This document shows, piece by piece, positions 1 through 8,276 of a DNA stretch of 16,788 nt. Location: NCBI GenBank assembly GCA_020025675.1, contig JAHHRS010000044.1, positions 1-16,788 of the forward strand, written 5' to 3'. Positions within the stretch are counted from its first letter, which is position 1. Each line of letters opens with the position of its first letter. The notes under the pieces are model-generated. The model made no database searches. It saw only the letters and a list, made by a program, of their open reading frames with translations, and was not told the DNA's origin. Both the position numbers and the translations under genes were made by a program. The DNA is from Oscillospiraceae bacterium. Lineage in GTDB: Bacteria; Bacillota; Clostridia; Oscillospirales; Oscillospiraceae.

Positions 1-60
1 TAGTTACTATAAGATTTTGGGTATACTTTCGAGATATGCCGACTCAACCCGTCTTATTAT

Positions 61-972
61 TTATTCAATATTAATTGATGGCAAAAACCGCTCTAATGCA
101 TCTTTCCAGTGGGGCAACGGAGTAAAGCCATTTTCAATAAGTTTACTTTTGTCAAGTCTGCTGTTAAACGGTCTTTTTACCTTCGTACATGTATAATCAT
201 CTGTTTTTACAGGAAAAACTTTTGTTTTAATGCCGGCCTGATTGAAAATTTCACATGCAAAATCGTACCAGCTTATATATCCGCCTTCGTTGGATGCGTG
301 ATAATCGCCGTATTTTTCCGATTGTATCATATTTATCAAAAGCTCAGCTAAATCCATAGAATAAGTTGGAGTTCCTATCTGATCATCTACAACATAAACT
401 TTCCCGAATTTCTTTCCTGCATTTAGAATTGATTTTACAAAGTTATTGCCATTCTGACCAAACAACCATGAAGTACGGACTATAAAATATTTCTGAAGCT
501 TTTCCTTTATAGCAAGCTCACCTAAAAGTTTTGTCTTACCGTATACGTTTAAGGGTTCATAATTTATATCATCTGCCTTGTGCGGAGCAGCTTCATTATC
601 ACCAAACACATAGTCTGTACTGACATATAGCATTTTACAGTCAATCTCACGACAAAACTCTGCTACATTGCTGGTTCCCTCAGCATTAATTGCGTACACT
701 CGGTTATAGTTTTCAGCTTCTTCCGCAGTCTCAACATTTGTCCAAGCGGCACAATGGATAAGCGCATCAGGCCTATATTGAGTTAAAACCTTTTTAACAT
801 CATCCCTGTCACTTACATCCAGCTGAATATAATGGGCCATAGCAACTTCGTCGTTAACTCCCCTGTAAGTCTCGGAGCTGCCGCTGCCTGCACACTCAAA
901 TCCGTGAAGAAGCAATAATTTAATTATATCATGGCCAAGTTGTCCATTTACGCCGGTAACAAAAACCTTCAT
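61..972 (-). CDS. rfbD: dTDP-4-dehydrorhamnose reductase (RmlD/RfbD)
   Basis: The enzyme makes dTDP-L-rhamnose by NAD(P)H-dependent reduction of dTDP-4-keto-L-rhamnose in the cytosol, the last step of the rhamnose donor pathway. The 303-residue product has the normal RmlD length. It opens with the Rossmann motif TGVNGQLG (residues 6-13), has STD at 118-120, the SDR pair Tyr144/Lys148 in YGKTK, RTSWLFG at 167-172, and the C-terminal RPFNSRLD (267-274) typical of RmlD. I chose the ATG at 972 because GAGGGTGAG lies just upstream. The reading frame continues to a TTG at 1026, but that would overlap rfbC and add residues before the beta1 strand. It follows rfbC by 50 bases in the same leftward operon. 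rfbA and rfbB are absent from the window, so they probably lie further left or elsewhere. Confidence 0.95.
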   Translation of the reverse strand: MKVFVTGVNGQLGHDIIKLLLLHGFECAGSGSSETYRGVNDEVAMAHYIQLDVSDRDDVKKVLTQYRPDALIHCAAWTNVETAEEAENYNRVYAINAEGTSNVAEFCREIDCKMLYVSTDYVFGDNEAAPHKADDINYEPLNVYGKTKLLGELAIKEKLQKYFIVRTSWLFGQNGNNFVKSILNAGKKFGKVYVVDDQIGTPTYSMDLAELLINMIQSEKYGDYHASNEGGYISWYDFACEIFNQAGIKTKVFPVKTDDYTCTKVKRPFNSRLDKSKLIENGFTPLPHWKDALERFLPSINIE

Positions 973-1022
973 TTTCTCACCCTCATATCTTTGATGGGAT
1001 CTTGCTTTAAAGTGCCTGCTTG

Positions 1023-1574
1023 TCAAAAAATTTTACCCAAATCATTAAAGCATGGGAGTTTTCTGTCTTTTTCGCTCAGTATTATGTTCTCAGTCTGAGG
1101 CCATTTAATATTAAGGCAGGGATCATTAAAAATAATTCCTCCCTCATCCTCCGGATGATAAAAATCATCACATAAATATGAAAAAACAGCCCTCTCACTC
1201 ATAACATAAAACCCATGGGCAAAGCCTCTCGGTATGAGCATCTGATTTCTGTTATCGGAAGAAAGTATTGCCCCTGTCCATTTACCATAAGTCTCACTGT
1301 CATGTCTTAAGTCCACAGCTACATCAAAAACCTCTCCGTATAAAACACGTACAAGCTTTGCCTGTGGGTGCTTTAGCTGAAAGTGAAGGCCACGAAGTAC
1401 ACCTTTTACCGAGCAAGACTGATTTTCTTGAACAAAAGTATAGTAGAGCCCTGCTTCATTAAAAGCTCTTTGATTATAACTTTCCATGAAATAACCCCTA
1501 CTGTCTCCGAAGAGTTCAGGCTTTATAACATATACATCTTGTACATCTGTCTTATGGAAAATAAAATTATTCAT
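1023..1574 (-). CDS. rfbC: dTDP-4-dehydrorhamnose 3,5-epimerase (RmlC/RfbC)
   Basis: This cupin-fold epimerase converts dTDP-4-keto-6-deoxyglucose to dTDP-4-keto-L-rhamnose, feeding the RfbD reaction encoded next. The protein has 183 residues, the usual family length. Visible family marks are RGYF at 27-30, LRGLHFQ around the catalytic His64, Lys73, VFDVAVDLR at 82-90, IPRGFAHGF at 114-122, and the active-site tyrosine in FSY (Tyr133). The ATG at 1574 has AGAGG six bases upstream. A longer frame starts at a TTG (1595) and is not supported. The gene sits 33 bases after the stop of an ATP-grasp gene, and rfbD follows, so L-rhamnose is probably a component of the polymer made by this operon. Confidence 0.95.
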   Translation of the reverse strand: MNNFIFHKTDVQDVYVIKPELFGDSRGYFMESYNQRAFNEAGLYYTFVQENQSCSVKGVLRGLHFQLKHPQAKLVRVLYGEVFDVAVDLRHDSETYGKWTGAILSSDNRNQMLIPRGFAHGFYVMSERAVFSYLCDDFYHPEDEGGIIFNDPCLNIKWPQTENIILSEKDRKLPCFNDLGKIF

Positions 1575-1607
1575 ACACAGCCTCTTTAAAGACAATTAAT
1601 ACATTCG

Positions 1608-2657
1608 TCAATTATTCTTACTCCAATTTTCTGCCGGCCCATAGAAATCCAGCAAAAGGGAAGCAAACTTATCTTTCACACCGTGTTTAGCCGGTGCCTG
1701 AACAATATTCATACCGGGATTATGGTTGCCCTCTATAAGCTCAAGCTTACCTCCGGGCAAAACCGCAACATCCCACCCCACTACATGCAGACATGGCAAA
1801 GTTTTTGCAGCTTTTCTGCATAGAGCAATAATGTCGTCCCAATAAGGTATCTGCTGACCTTTAAACTCAACTCCGGTCATGGGGTGAACTTTGTAGTAAT
1901 TTCCGCACTCATCTAATCCATCTGTGATAATTTTCCCTGTCTCTATGTCTAACTCGCAAAATATACCTCCGCCGTGCGCATTATCTACATGAAGGCCGTT
2001 ATTTCCTACTCTTAGTCCCGCACCGAACACTTTAAACCTGTCTCCAAGGCCAAATGTAATAACTCTCAAAGTATTAAGAGATTCAGGGTGATATTTTGCA
2101 AGCTCTTTGTCAGACTGAAGAAATTCCTCAGCAATATAAAGTTTTTCGGACAGTTCGTTAAACAATGATACAGGATCATCAACTTCATCAACGCTCAACT
2201 TTCTAAAACCAATTCCCCAGCTTGAAAGAGCAGGTTTTAAAGCAATTGAACCATGCTTATGAAGAAAGGCCATAAATTCATCTACGTTGGAATCCGGAAG
2301 ATAAAGCCAGTCACGGCTTATAAATTCTGAAAACAGCTCCATAAACTGGGCTTTATTCTTTAAATAAGGCTCGGACTCCGCATTATACGGGCGCATAAGA
2401 AGGGTAGCTTCAGTATCGGTAAGGTATTTTTTTTGCTCATCTGCCGACAGATTATAGAAAGCAAATATCATATACTCAGACATGGATACTCGCTTTTCAG
2501 GGTTGTTTCTGCGAACTTTTATGTAATCATAAAAAAGCTTTCTTTTTGAAAAACCTTCAGGCAGCTCATGTACTCCCTGAATATAATTTGTAAATCTTCT
2601 CCTAAGTACAGGATAAGCCTTTAAATTTTTATAAATGACTGTAAATACATTGCTCAT
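1608..2657 (-). CDS. Sugar-transfer-associated ATP-grasp protein (paralogue D)
   Basis: This is a predicted ATP-dependent carboxylate-amine/thiol-type ligase of the family Pfam calls sugar-transfer associated ATP-grasp, found in polysaccharide loci. Members are presumed to attach amino acids or other groups to surface glycans, but substrates are mostly unproven. In 349 residues the ATP-grasp marks are the nucleotide-binding lysine in ALKPALSSWGIGF (Lys141), AEEFLQ (Glu177-178), SLNTLRV near 195, HPMTGVEFKGQQIPYW, GWDVAV (294-296) and the metal-binding ELIEGNHNPG (Glu309, Asn311). The first ~110 residues are helical, charged and not recognisable. The ATG at 2657 lies one base after the upstream stop, with GGTGAG upstream; the longer frame begins at TTG 2708. 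It is the fourth of four paralogues in the operon and forms a tandem pair with the gene before it. Confidence 0.88.
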   Translation of the reverse strand: MSNVFTVIYKNLKAYPVLRRRFTNYIQGVHELPEGFSKRKLFYDYIKVRRNNPEKRVSMSEYMIFAFYNLSADEQKKYLTDTEATLLMRPYNAESEPYLKNKAQFMELFSEFISRDWLYLPDSNVDEFMAFLHKHGSIALKPALSSWGIGFRKLSVDEVDDPVSLFNELSEKLYIAEEFLQSDKELAKYHPESLNTLRVITFGLGDRFKVFGAGLRVGNNGLHVDNAHGGGIFCELDIETGKIITDGLDECGNYYKVHPMTGVEFKGQQIPYWDDIIALCRKAAKTLPCLHVVGWDVAVLPGGKLELIEGNHNPGMNIVQAPAKHGVKDKFASLLLDFYGPAENWSKNN

Positions 2658-2658
2658 T

Positions 2659-3636
2659 TCACTCACCACAACACGATAATAGTAGAGGGTATTTTCCCAC
2701 TTTGTCAAACTGAATAATATTTCCGCCGGGCCAACTGTAATTTCCTTCTATAATTTCCGGCCCAGACGGGGTAACTGCTATATCCCAGCCTATATAGCCA
2801 AGACTTGGTACAATTTTCATACCGGATATGACCGCATTTTTTACTTCTTCCCAATACGGTATCTGAAAACCAGGCATATAAATCTCACTTCCGGGATGAT
2901 ATACATACTCATTTAAATCTGTATTATTTCTTCCCGGACCGGAGACCATACCGTTTTCTAAATTCAAAGGGTATGCTATGCCGCCGGAATGAAAATTATC
3001 TGAAATATTTTCGCCTGTACCGCATTTAAGACATGCACCAATCAGCTTTATCTCTTTAGAGCTTCTGGCCGCATTTACCCGAATTGAGTTAATACAGTAT
3101 GGATTTATTTTATTTAATGCCTCATGCTGTGTTATAACTTCTTCAAGTAAAATTTTATTTTCACAGCAATACGAAAAGAAAGCTTCTAAATCCTCAAATT
3201 CATCAGCTCTCCTTTTCTCCACTCCCCTGCCCATTGTGCCTGTATCCGGTTTAAGTATAAATTCATTGTGTTTATCAATAAAACAAGAAAATGAAGCAAA
3301 ATCAGAAACCGGAGCATAAACAAAATCTCGCTTTAATAACTCATTAAAAGTTGAGTTAAACAGGGATTTATGGCCTATCTCCTGTTTCTCTTTCTCAGAC
3401 GCATTTGAATTTAAAACTCTATCCAAAGCTTTAGAACGGCCTGAGGTCAGGTATGTTGACCTTTCATCTTCACTCAGCTCAAAAAAACGAAGTACAAAGT
3501 AATTTTCAGGCGAGGCGCCGTGCTTTTTACTGCAATACACAGCATCTCTAAAGTATTTAAGTGCGGATCCGCCCCGAATAGAATGGAGCTTTTTGCTCAT
3601 CGTGTAAATTTTTTTTGCGGCTGCAAAACGTGACAT
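2659..3636 (-). CDS. Sugar-transfer-associated ATP-grasp protein (paralogue C)
   Basis: This is the second enzyme of the ATP-grasp tandem pair, 325 residues. Seen directly: FILKPDTGTMGRGVEK with the ATP lysine (Lys129), LLEEVITQ (Glu165-166), INSIRVNA near 182, NFHSGGIAYPLN, HPGSEIYMPGFQIPYW, GWDIAVTP (283-285), and the metal-ligand motif EIIEGNYSWPGGN (Glu297, Asn299). The spacing Lys-GWD-Glu/Asn matches that of the paralogue at 8277-9323 exactly, though the flanking sequences are very different. The known family role is an inferred ligase acting on cell-surface glycan precursors; no substrate can be read from sequence. The ATG at 3636 is preceded by GGAAGG located at the end of the opine dehydrogenase-like gene (6-base gap), suggesting translational coupling. 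An internal ATG at 3600 has no ribosome binding site. The next gene begins one base after its stop. Confidence 0.86.
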   Translation of the reverse strand: MSRFAAAKKIYTMSKKLHSIRGGSALKYFRDAVYCSKKHGASPENYFVLRFFELSEDERSTYLTSGRSKALDRVLNSNASEKEKQEIGHKSLFNSTFNELLKRDFVYAPVSDFASFSCFIDKHNEFILKPDTGTMGRGVEKRRADEFEDLEAFFSYCCENKILLEEVITQHEALNKINPYCINSIRVNAARSSKEIKLIGACLKCGTGENISDNFHSGGIAYPLNLENGMVSGPGRNNTDLNEYVYHPGSEIYMPGFQIPYWEEVKNAVISGMKIVPSLGYIGWDIAVTPSGPEIIEGNYSWPGGNIIQFDKVGKYPLLLSCCGE

Positions 3637-3642
3637 TAGCTA

Positions 3643-4722
3643 TCAACCTTCCGCCTCGTCCAAAATTTTTCTGATATTTTCCCTTCCTAAGGACTCAATG
3701 CTTCTGCCCTTCTCTCTTAAACTATATCCGAGAGCTGCAGAGGCAAGCTCAATCAGTGAACTTGTAATAGGACATGGCACATTTAAACTTTTTGCAATAG
3801 ATTCCAGAAGAACCAAGCCCTGAGATACATCTTCGGTAATATATCGAGAGTCCACCGTAACTGGGCCCTTAGCTCTTGTAGGCATAGAAGCATAATCGAA
3901 AAACACTTCTTTAGCATCACGATCATCATCAAGACTGTTTCTTAACTTACATGCTTCTACATAACTAAGTTTTTCACAGCCAAGCCTTGAAAGAACCTGA
4001 ATCTTCTCTCCATCCAAAGCCTCAAGTATATTCCAAACAGACGGTGTAAATACTTCGTGATACATGCAATATTCGCCTTTTGTGGCCTCAATGCGTGGAA
4101 TGCTCATTACCGCTCCCACTGTATGTACTATCATATTTGGATTATGAAGTGCAGCCTCAACCACTGTTTTTAAATATGTAAAAGGTGTCCCGATTTGGCT
4201 GAGCTTTTCTCTCGCTTCAGAAGTTCTTGAAGCAGGGTAAACACCGATAGGGTTTCTTACATTTCTGAACCCGACACTGAAACGTCCCGGTTTAGAAATT
4301 CTGCCGTCAATAAATGTACTTTCAGTCTCAGCAATTATAAATTCAGGTTCGGGACAAATAGACAGCACATAGGCAGTAGAAAGATAGCCCGGATTTATCA
4401 GGAGAATCTGACCTGCCTCAAGATGCGGAATAAGACGCTCCAAAAGCGGCTTATGATATATAGTTTGTACGCAAACTATAATAATTTCATTTCCGGATAC
4501 CGCAGAAATATCTCTCGTTACCTTAGAAATATTTCCCCTTTTTTCTTCCCCAAATTCGTCCAGAATCATAAGACCGCCGTTTTGGGACAGAAATTCATAA
4601 TTATCGTCGTGCATTGCGTTAGAGGTCTTTATTAATGTAACCTGATGACCTCTTGAAGCATAGTCGGCTGCAAGAGCGCAGCCACTGTTACCTGCACCTA
4701 AAATTGCAATTTTCACCCTCAT
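3643..4722 (-). CDS. Opine (octopine/nopaline) dehydrogenase-family protein
   Basis: Family members reductively condense an alpha-keto acid such as pyruvate with the amino group of an amino acid, using NAD(P)H, to give N-(1-carboxyalkyl) amino acids (opines). The 359-residue protein has the N-terminal Rossmann motif GAGNSG (9-14) and the C-terminal octopine-dehydrogenase domain, with HNPNMIVHTVGAVMSIPRIE (His193, His200) and GPVTVDSRYITEDVSQGLV (286-304). His200 and Asp298 fit the catalytic His/Asp pair known from bacterial opine dehydrogenases. It lies between a TupA-like ATP-grasp gene and an ATP-grasp pair, with 5- and 6-base gaps. This suggests it makes a substituent that the ligases attach, but that is inference. 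A metallophore-type opine role is less likely because no nicotianamine-synthase-like gene is near. AGGAG sits only two bases before the ATG; a GTG two codons later (4716) is better spaced and may be the real start. Confidence 0.88.
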   Translation of the reverse strand: MRVKIAILGAGNSGCALAADYASRGHQVTLIKTSNAMHDDNYEFLSQNGGLMILDEFGEEKRGNISKVTRDISAVSGNEIIIVCVQTIYHKPLLERLIPHLEAGQILLINPGYLSTAYVLSICPEPEFIIAETESTFIDGRISKPGRFSVGFRNVRNPIGVYPASRTSEAREKLSQIGTPFTYLKTVVEAALHNPNMIVHTVGAVMSIPRIEATKGEYCMYHEVFTPSVWNILEALDGEKIQVLSRLGCEKLSYVEACKLRNSLDDDRDAKEVFFDYASMPTRAKGPVTVDSRYITEDVSQGLVLLESIAKSLNVPCPITSSLIELASAALGYSLREKGRSIESLGRENIRKILDEAEG

Positions 4723-4727
4723 ATCTC

Positions 4728-5642
4728 CTATTTAAGCATTTCACCAAACATTAAATCTGTTTCGGGCAGGCGCTTATTATCAAGAGCCGCCGCAGGAGTA
4801 AAGGTCATTTCTCCAAATCTGACCTGTCCTCCGGTGATATACAAATCTACCCGTACAAAGGGAAATCCCTCACTCAAATTGTCGGCAATGGCAAACGCAT
4901 CTTCAATTCCGACTGGTTTTGAGCGTGAAAAATCCCCAGGAGCCTCTTTTGAGTCCCTGTTAATACGAAGTAAATTGAAGTCTCTGTCAAAAAAGTAAAA
5001 CTTCGGCCACCCCTCTTTGCGGCCCTCACAAAGCATAACGCAAAATGCTTTTCCGTTAAAGCAATAAAATTTATAGTCCTCAGGAGGATTTCCCTCACTG
5101 TCGGAAATATATTCCTCGGCTATAATTTTTTTAGGAACGCCCCTATACTGAAGCTCAGAATAGTAAGCCCAAAAGGGCTCTTTTCCCCACTTTTTTAGCT
5201 GAGCTACAGCCTCAGGAACATTTAACTTAGATTTATCCTCACATATAAGATTATATCCGCAGCCAAAATTCCATTTTAAAACAAACTGCTGAGGTAAAGC
5301 ATTAAAATCTATATCCTCCGCCCTGTCATAAACACCTAAAAGCTTATTCAGGCAGGAACCAAAACCGCGCGATTGTATAAACTCCCGTACTCGGTATTTA
5401 TCGGCGCATTGTCTTACAAGAGGGTCTTTTCCATAGCTTTCCAGCTTCAACTTTAAAAGCTTTTCATTTAAAGTTTTTGGATTTTTAAGCTCAGGCATTC
5501 TTCCGAACTTTCTTAAAAACAAAAGCTTTGTATTTAGTCTGGGAGAAATGTACGAAAGCATCATAAAGAAAGTTCTTGAAAATTTATTTATCCTTTTTTT
5601 CTTCATTATGTTATGTACCAGAGACGTAATCTTCAGAAACAT
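4728..5642 (-). CDS. TupA-like ATP-grasp protein (teichuronopeptide-type)
   Basis: This matches the TupA-like ATP-grasp family, named after a Bacillus gene needed for teichuronopeptide, a cell-wall polymer joining polyglucuronate and polyglutamate. It probably forms amide links between amino acids and a glycan. Marks in the 304 residues are LKNPKTLNEKL (52-62), the family signature CADKYRVREF (79-88), GVYD, LPQQFVLKWNFGCGYN with the ATP lysine (Lys123), KKIIAEEYI (Glu176-177), DYKFYCFNG (189-197), and VRVDLYITGGQVRFGEMTFTP with metal-binding Asp266 and Glu278. It belongs to a different subfamily from the four other ATP-grasp proteins here. The ATG at 5642 has GAGAGAG eight bases upstream and overlaps the glycosyltransferase gene by 32 bases. 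A second ATG at 5606 would avoid overlap but lacks a clear ribosome binding site. Confidence 0.9.
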   Translation of the reverse strand: MFLKITSLVHNIMKKKRINKFSRTFFMMLSYISPRLNTKLLFLRKFGRMPELKNPKTLNEKLLKLKLESYGKDPLVRQCADKYRVREFIQSRGFGSCLNKLLGVYDRAEDIDFNALPQQFVLKWNFGCGYNLICEDKSKLNVPEAVAQLKKWGKEPFWAYYSELQYRGVPKKIIAEEYISDSEGNPPEDYKFYCFNGKAFCVMLCEGRKEGWPKFYFFDRDFNLLRINRDSKEAPGDFSRSKPVGIEDAFAIADNLSEGFPFVRVDLYITGGQVRFGEMTFTPAAALDNKRLPETDLMFGEMLK

Positions 5643-6531
5643 GTGCTATACTCTCTCTGAGCTTCTTCTCCTTTTCAAGCATTAGCTCTTCGGCAGCTTT
5701 AAGAGAATCAGAAAGACAATTAATAACAAATTTTGAGCGCCGTACAATAGACTTATACTCAAGCTTTGTAGCCATATACTGGTAATGCTGGACCTTAATT
5801 CTTGGATCATATATAGACAGTGCCCCCTCCTGACGGCAAAGCCATTCAAGAATCTCCATCTCAAAGTACATGAATGTTTTAGGATAAAACGGCTCGGGGT
5901 GTTTTTTCATATAATCCTTAGAAAAGATTACGCAGGCGCCGTGTAGAATAACGCCCTCACACGGCGTAGTCGAATCAATGTTAAGCTTTGCTCTTGCCCT
6001 GCGTTGAGCAGAACGCCAGATCGTCGGATTGTTTTTTTCTCCACTGCTAAGCAAAAGCATTATGGGGTTACCGGAGCGCCGAACATAAGCCTGCTTTTTT
6101 CTTAGGGACTCAAGGTCATAGCCTTTTATACGCTTTGGGCTCTGATGTATACCTGAAAATACAGAAACAATATCAGGCCCTAAAATATCAAATGGTCTTT
6201 CTTTATAGATTTCATCAATTTTCAGGCTGAAATCTTCCTGAAATATTTCCACGTCATCGTTTAAAACAACCACGTAATCAGGGGACATATTCTCCATCAC
6301 ATAACGTGTGCCGTAGTTATTGCCCCGTGCAAATCCGGAGTTATCCGGATTAAGCAATACTTTTACCTGATTGTCTTCTTTATATTTTTCGACAAGTCTG
6401 GCACCCGTTCCATCAGGCGAGGCATTGTCAACAATAATTATTTCATTATCACCTTTTAAGTTCTTTATGCTGTCAACACATTTAACTGTGCTGTCAATAG
6501 CACGGTAGTGCAGAATTACAAAGGCTGTCAT
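5611..6531 (-). CDS. Family 2 glycosyltransferase, rhamnosyltransferase-like
   Basis: A GT-A fold inverting glycosyltransferase of 306 residues, probably acting on the inner face of the membrane to add one sugar to a lipid-linked glycan. Motifs are VDNASPDGT (34-42, nucleotide binding), NSGFARGNNYG (64-74, typical of the rhamnosyltransferase-like GT2 group), and the metal-binding NDDVE (91-95). The acceptor half contains HGACVIF and a C-terminal region rich in Lys and Glu. No membrane segment is visible. Donor and linkage cannot be assigned; dTDP-rhamnose is attractive because rfbC and rfbD are in the same operon. The start ATG overlaps the stop of the preceding glycosyltransferase by four bases (ATGA), with GGAAG upstream, so the two are probably translationally coupled. 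Confidence 0.9.
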   Translation of the reverse strand: MTAFVILHYRAIDSTVKCVDSIKNLKGDNEIIIVDNASPDGTGARLVEKYKEDNQVKVLLNPDNSGFARGNNYGTRYVMENMSPDYVVVLNDDVEIFQEDFSLKIDEIYKERPFDILGPDIVSVFSGIHQSPKRIKGYDLESLRKKQAYVRRSGNPIMLLLSSGEKNNPTIWRSAQRRARAKLNIDSTTPCEGVILHGACVIFSKDYMKKHPEPFYPKTFMYFEMEILEWLCRQEGALSIYDPRIKVQHYQYMATKLEYKSIVRRSKFVINCLSDSLKAAEELMLEKEKKLRESIAHVSEDYVSGT

Positions 6532-7409
6532 ATTTTTTCTTCCTTCTTATTCCTTGAAAAAATTGAAAGTACTCTATCTCCCAGATAATAGCACAAATCA
6601 TACCATTTATGGCTTATTTTAAAACTGATTAAAAAATGGCGGGCTGCTTCTTGGGGCTGAATTTTATGTATGCGCCTGCCCATGCGGCGATTCATAACCC
6701 CGTCACTTTGAGGATACTTTGAATATAAATCCTTATGCTTTAGATATAGGCGCTTTAGCGCAGGATAAGAATTTACAGCAAATGAAATACTGTCCTCTCC
6801 TACCTCTGATTCTACAAGTGCTTCCGGTAGATAAGCAAGCTTAAAGTTTTCTGCTGCACGGATTGAGAAGTCCCAATCCTGATAGCGCCTGAAAGTCTCA
6901 TCGAATCGGAGCTGTTCCCATACATATCTATACATAAGCATTGTCTGTGTACTTGCACGATTTTCTGCCAAGAAATTTTCAAGGCTATGCTCCGGATCAT
7001 ATGGATGAACAGGATAATAGAAATGACTTCCGTCCTTTGAGACTCTGTTCATACCGCAAAATGACATATCGGCACCGGAGTCAATAAGGTGCTTAAGTTG
7101 CTTAGAAATCTTATCTGAATGCCATATGTCATCACTGTCCTGAAAGGCAATGATCTTTCCGTGGCTTCTCTCCGCCCCGTAATTTCGTGCGTAGCAGGCA
7201 CCACGGTTTACATCATAGCGAAAATATTTCAGTCTTGGATCTTTTATTTCTTTAAAAAGTGTTTCCGTTCCGTCTGTTGAAGCATCGTCAACAACAATAA
7301 CTTCTATATTGCTGTAATTCTGCTCTAAAACGCTTTTTATACATGCCGGAAGTCTGTCTTTCCTGTTATAGCTTGGAATAATTACGGATATAAGTTCAGA
7401 GCAGTCCAT
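6528..7409 (-). CDS. Family 2 glycosyltransferase
   Basis: A second GT2 enzyme, 293 residues. The N-terminal catalytic domain shows ISVIIPSYNR (7-16), VVDDASTDGT (39-48), NRGACYARNYG (68-78) and the DXD metal site FQDSDDIW (89-96). A QDWDF motif near 177-181 fits the position of the catalytic-base region in this family. The C-terminal part is basic (RRMGRRIHK, then SRNKKEEK at the end) and may contact membrane or lipid carrier. It starts at an ATG inside the pyruvyl transferase gene (14-base overlap) with AGGAG nine bases upstream. Donor sugar is unknown. It most likely extends the same repeat unit as the neighbouring GT2 enzyme. Confidence 0.9.
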   Translation of the reverse strand: MDCSELISVIIPSYNRKDRLPACIKSVLEQNYSNIEVIVVDDASTDGTETLFKEIKDPRLKYFRYDVNRGACYARNYGAERSHGKIIAFQDSDDIWHSDKISKQLKHLIDSGADMSFCGMNRVSKDGSHFYYPVHPYDPEHSLENFLAENRASTQTMLMYRYVWEQLRFDETFRRYQDWDFSIRAAENFKLAYLPEALVESEVGEDSISFAVNSYPALKRLYLKHKDLYSKYPQSDGVMNRRMGRRIHKIQPQEAARHFLISFKISHKWYDLCYYLGDRVLSIFSRNKKEEKI

Positions 7410-8259
7410 CTAAATTTACTCCTGATGAAATATATTCTTTAGGAAAAGTGCTTATCATTAGGTGTTTTTTTTCTTCAACCATTTCTCTTGTAATTAAATA
7501 AGAGTCGTTGATTTCATTGATGCCCGGTGCATCCATCAGTCTTAAATCACGGCACTGATGAGGCACAGCATACGCCGAATAATAATCATCAAATTTATAG
7601 CCGTCACCCTTGGGTTTATCGGAAAACAGCACATGCATGTTCGGTATATTAAATGCGTCAGCAACTATTAATCCGTGTAGACTGGAGGATATTATATTCC
7701 TGCACATGGCTATCTGTTTTATAACTTCTAAGGGTTCGTCTTTCACATTAATTAAAAGAACGTTTTCATATGCTTTAAGTGCTTTATCCACTGTCGGTTC
7801 ACCTAAATCACATATATGTGGGATTACTCCGATATCGTACTTCTTTTCCGGTGTTTCGTCAAGAAGTAAAGGCGCTAAAATACCGGCATCTCCCGTTGGA
7901 ATATCAAGAATTTTGCCTGTCATTCGCTCAAGATTTTTTCTTGTAAGTTCTCCGCGTACGGCAAGAAATTCCATATTTCGCTTAAAAAAACGGCTCTTGC
8001 AGTCATCATAATTTATAAAACCTGTGCCCCAAACGTAGACGTGAGGAACTTTGAAACCGTTAAAAAACTGCCTTATTCGCATAAGTATGTTGCCATGATA
8101 GCAATACTGTCCAAGACAGCTTCCTATGGCGCACATCTCACTTGACAAAAAGGAGTTGCGCTCTACCTTGCACCCAAAGCAACGCTCTACTATCATAGGA
8201 TTTAAAAGATCACCCATATTTTGAAGTCTGGCATAATGCAGCTTTAGCGTCTTATCCAT
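7396..8259 (-). CDS. Polysaccharide pyruvyl transferase family protein
   Basis: The family (CsaB, WcaK, ExoV relatives) transfers an enolpyruvyl-derived group from phosphoenolpyruvate onto a sugar, giving a pyruvate ketal that adds negative charge and can anchor S-layer-homology proteins. In 287 residues the marks are LQNMGDLLNP (12-21), YVWGTGF (75-81), LAVRGELTRK (99-108), PTGDAGILAPLLL (121-133), IGVIPHICD (143-151), and the highly conserved IISSSLHGLIVADAFNIP (189-206) with His195. The N-terminal LQNMGD loop is the usual family opening. A strong AGGAGGG lies five bases before the ATG. It precedes the first glycosyltransferase with a 14-base overlap. Some members act as ordinary glycosyltransferase-like enzymes, so pyruvylation is likely rather than proven. 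Confidence 0.88.
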   Translation of the reverse strand: MDKTLKLHYARLQNMGDLLNPMIVERCFGCKVERNSFLSSEMCAIGSCLGQYCYHGNILMRIRQFFNGFKVPHVYVWGTGFINYDDCKSRFFKRNMEFLAVRGELTRKNLERMTGKILDIPTGDAGILAPLLLDETPEKKYDIGVIPHICDLGEPTVDKALKAYENVLLINVKDEPLEVIKQIAMCRNIISSSLHGLIVADAFNIPNMHVLFSDKPKGDGYKFDDYYSAYAVPHQCRDLRLMDAPGINEINDSYLITREMVEEKKHLMISTFPKEYISSGVNLDGLL

Positions 8260-8276
8260 TTAAACCCTCCTGAAAT

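Noticed and set aside
1..60. Minus-strand open stretch starting at a TTG near 44 and running off the left edge
   Set aside because: No ATG and no convincing ribosome binding site, and too short to judge. It may be the start of the next operon gene, but I cannot support it.
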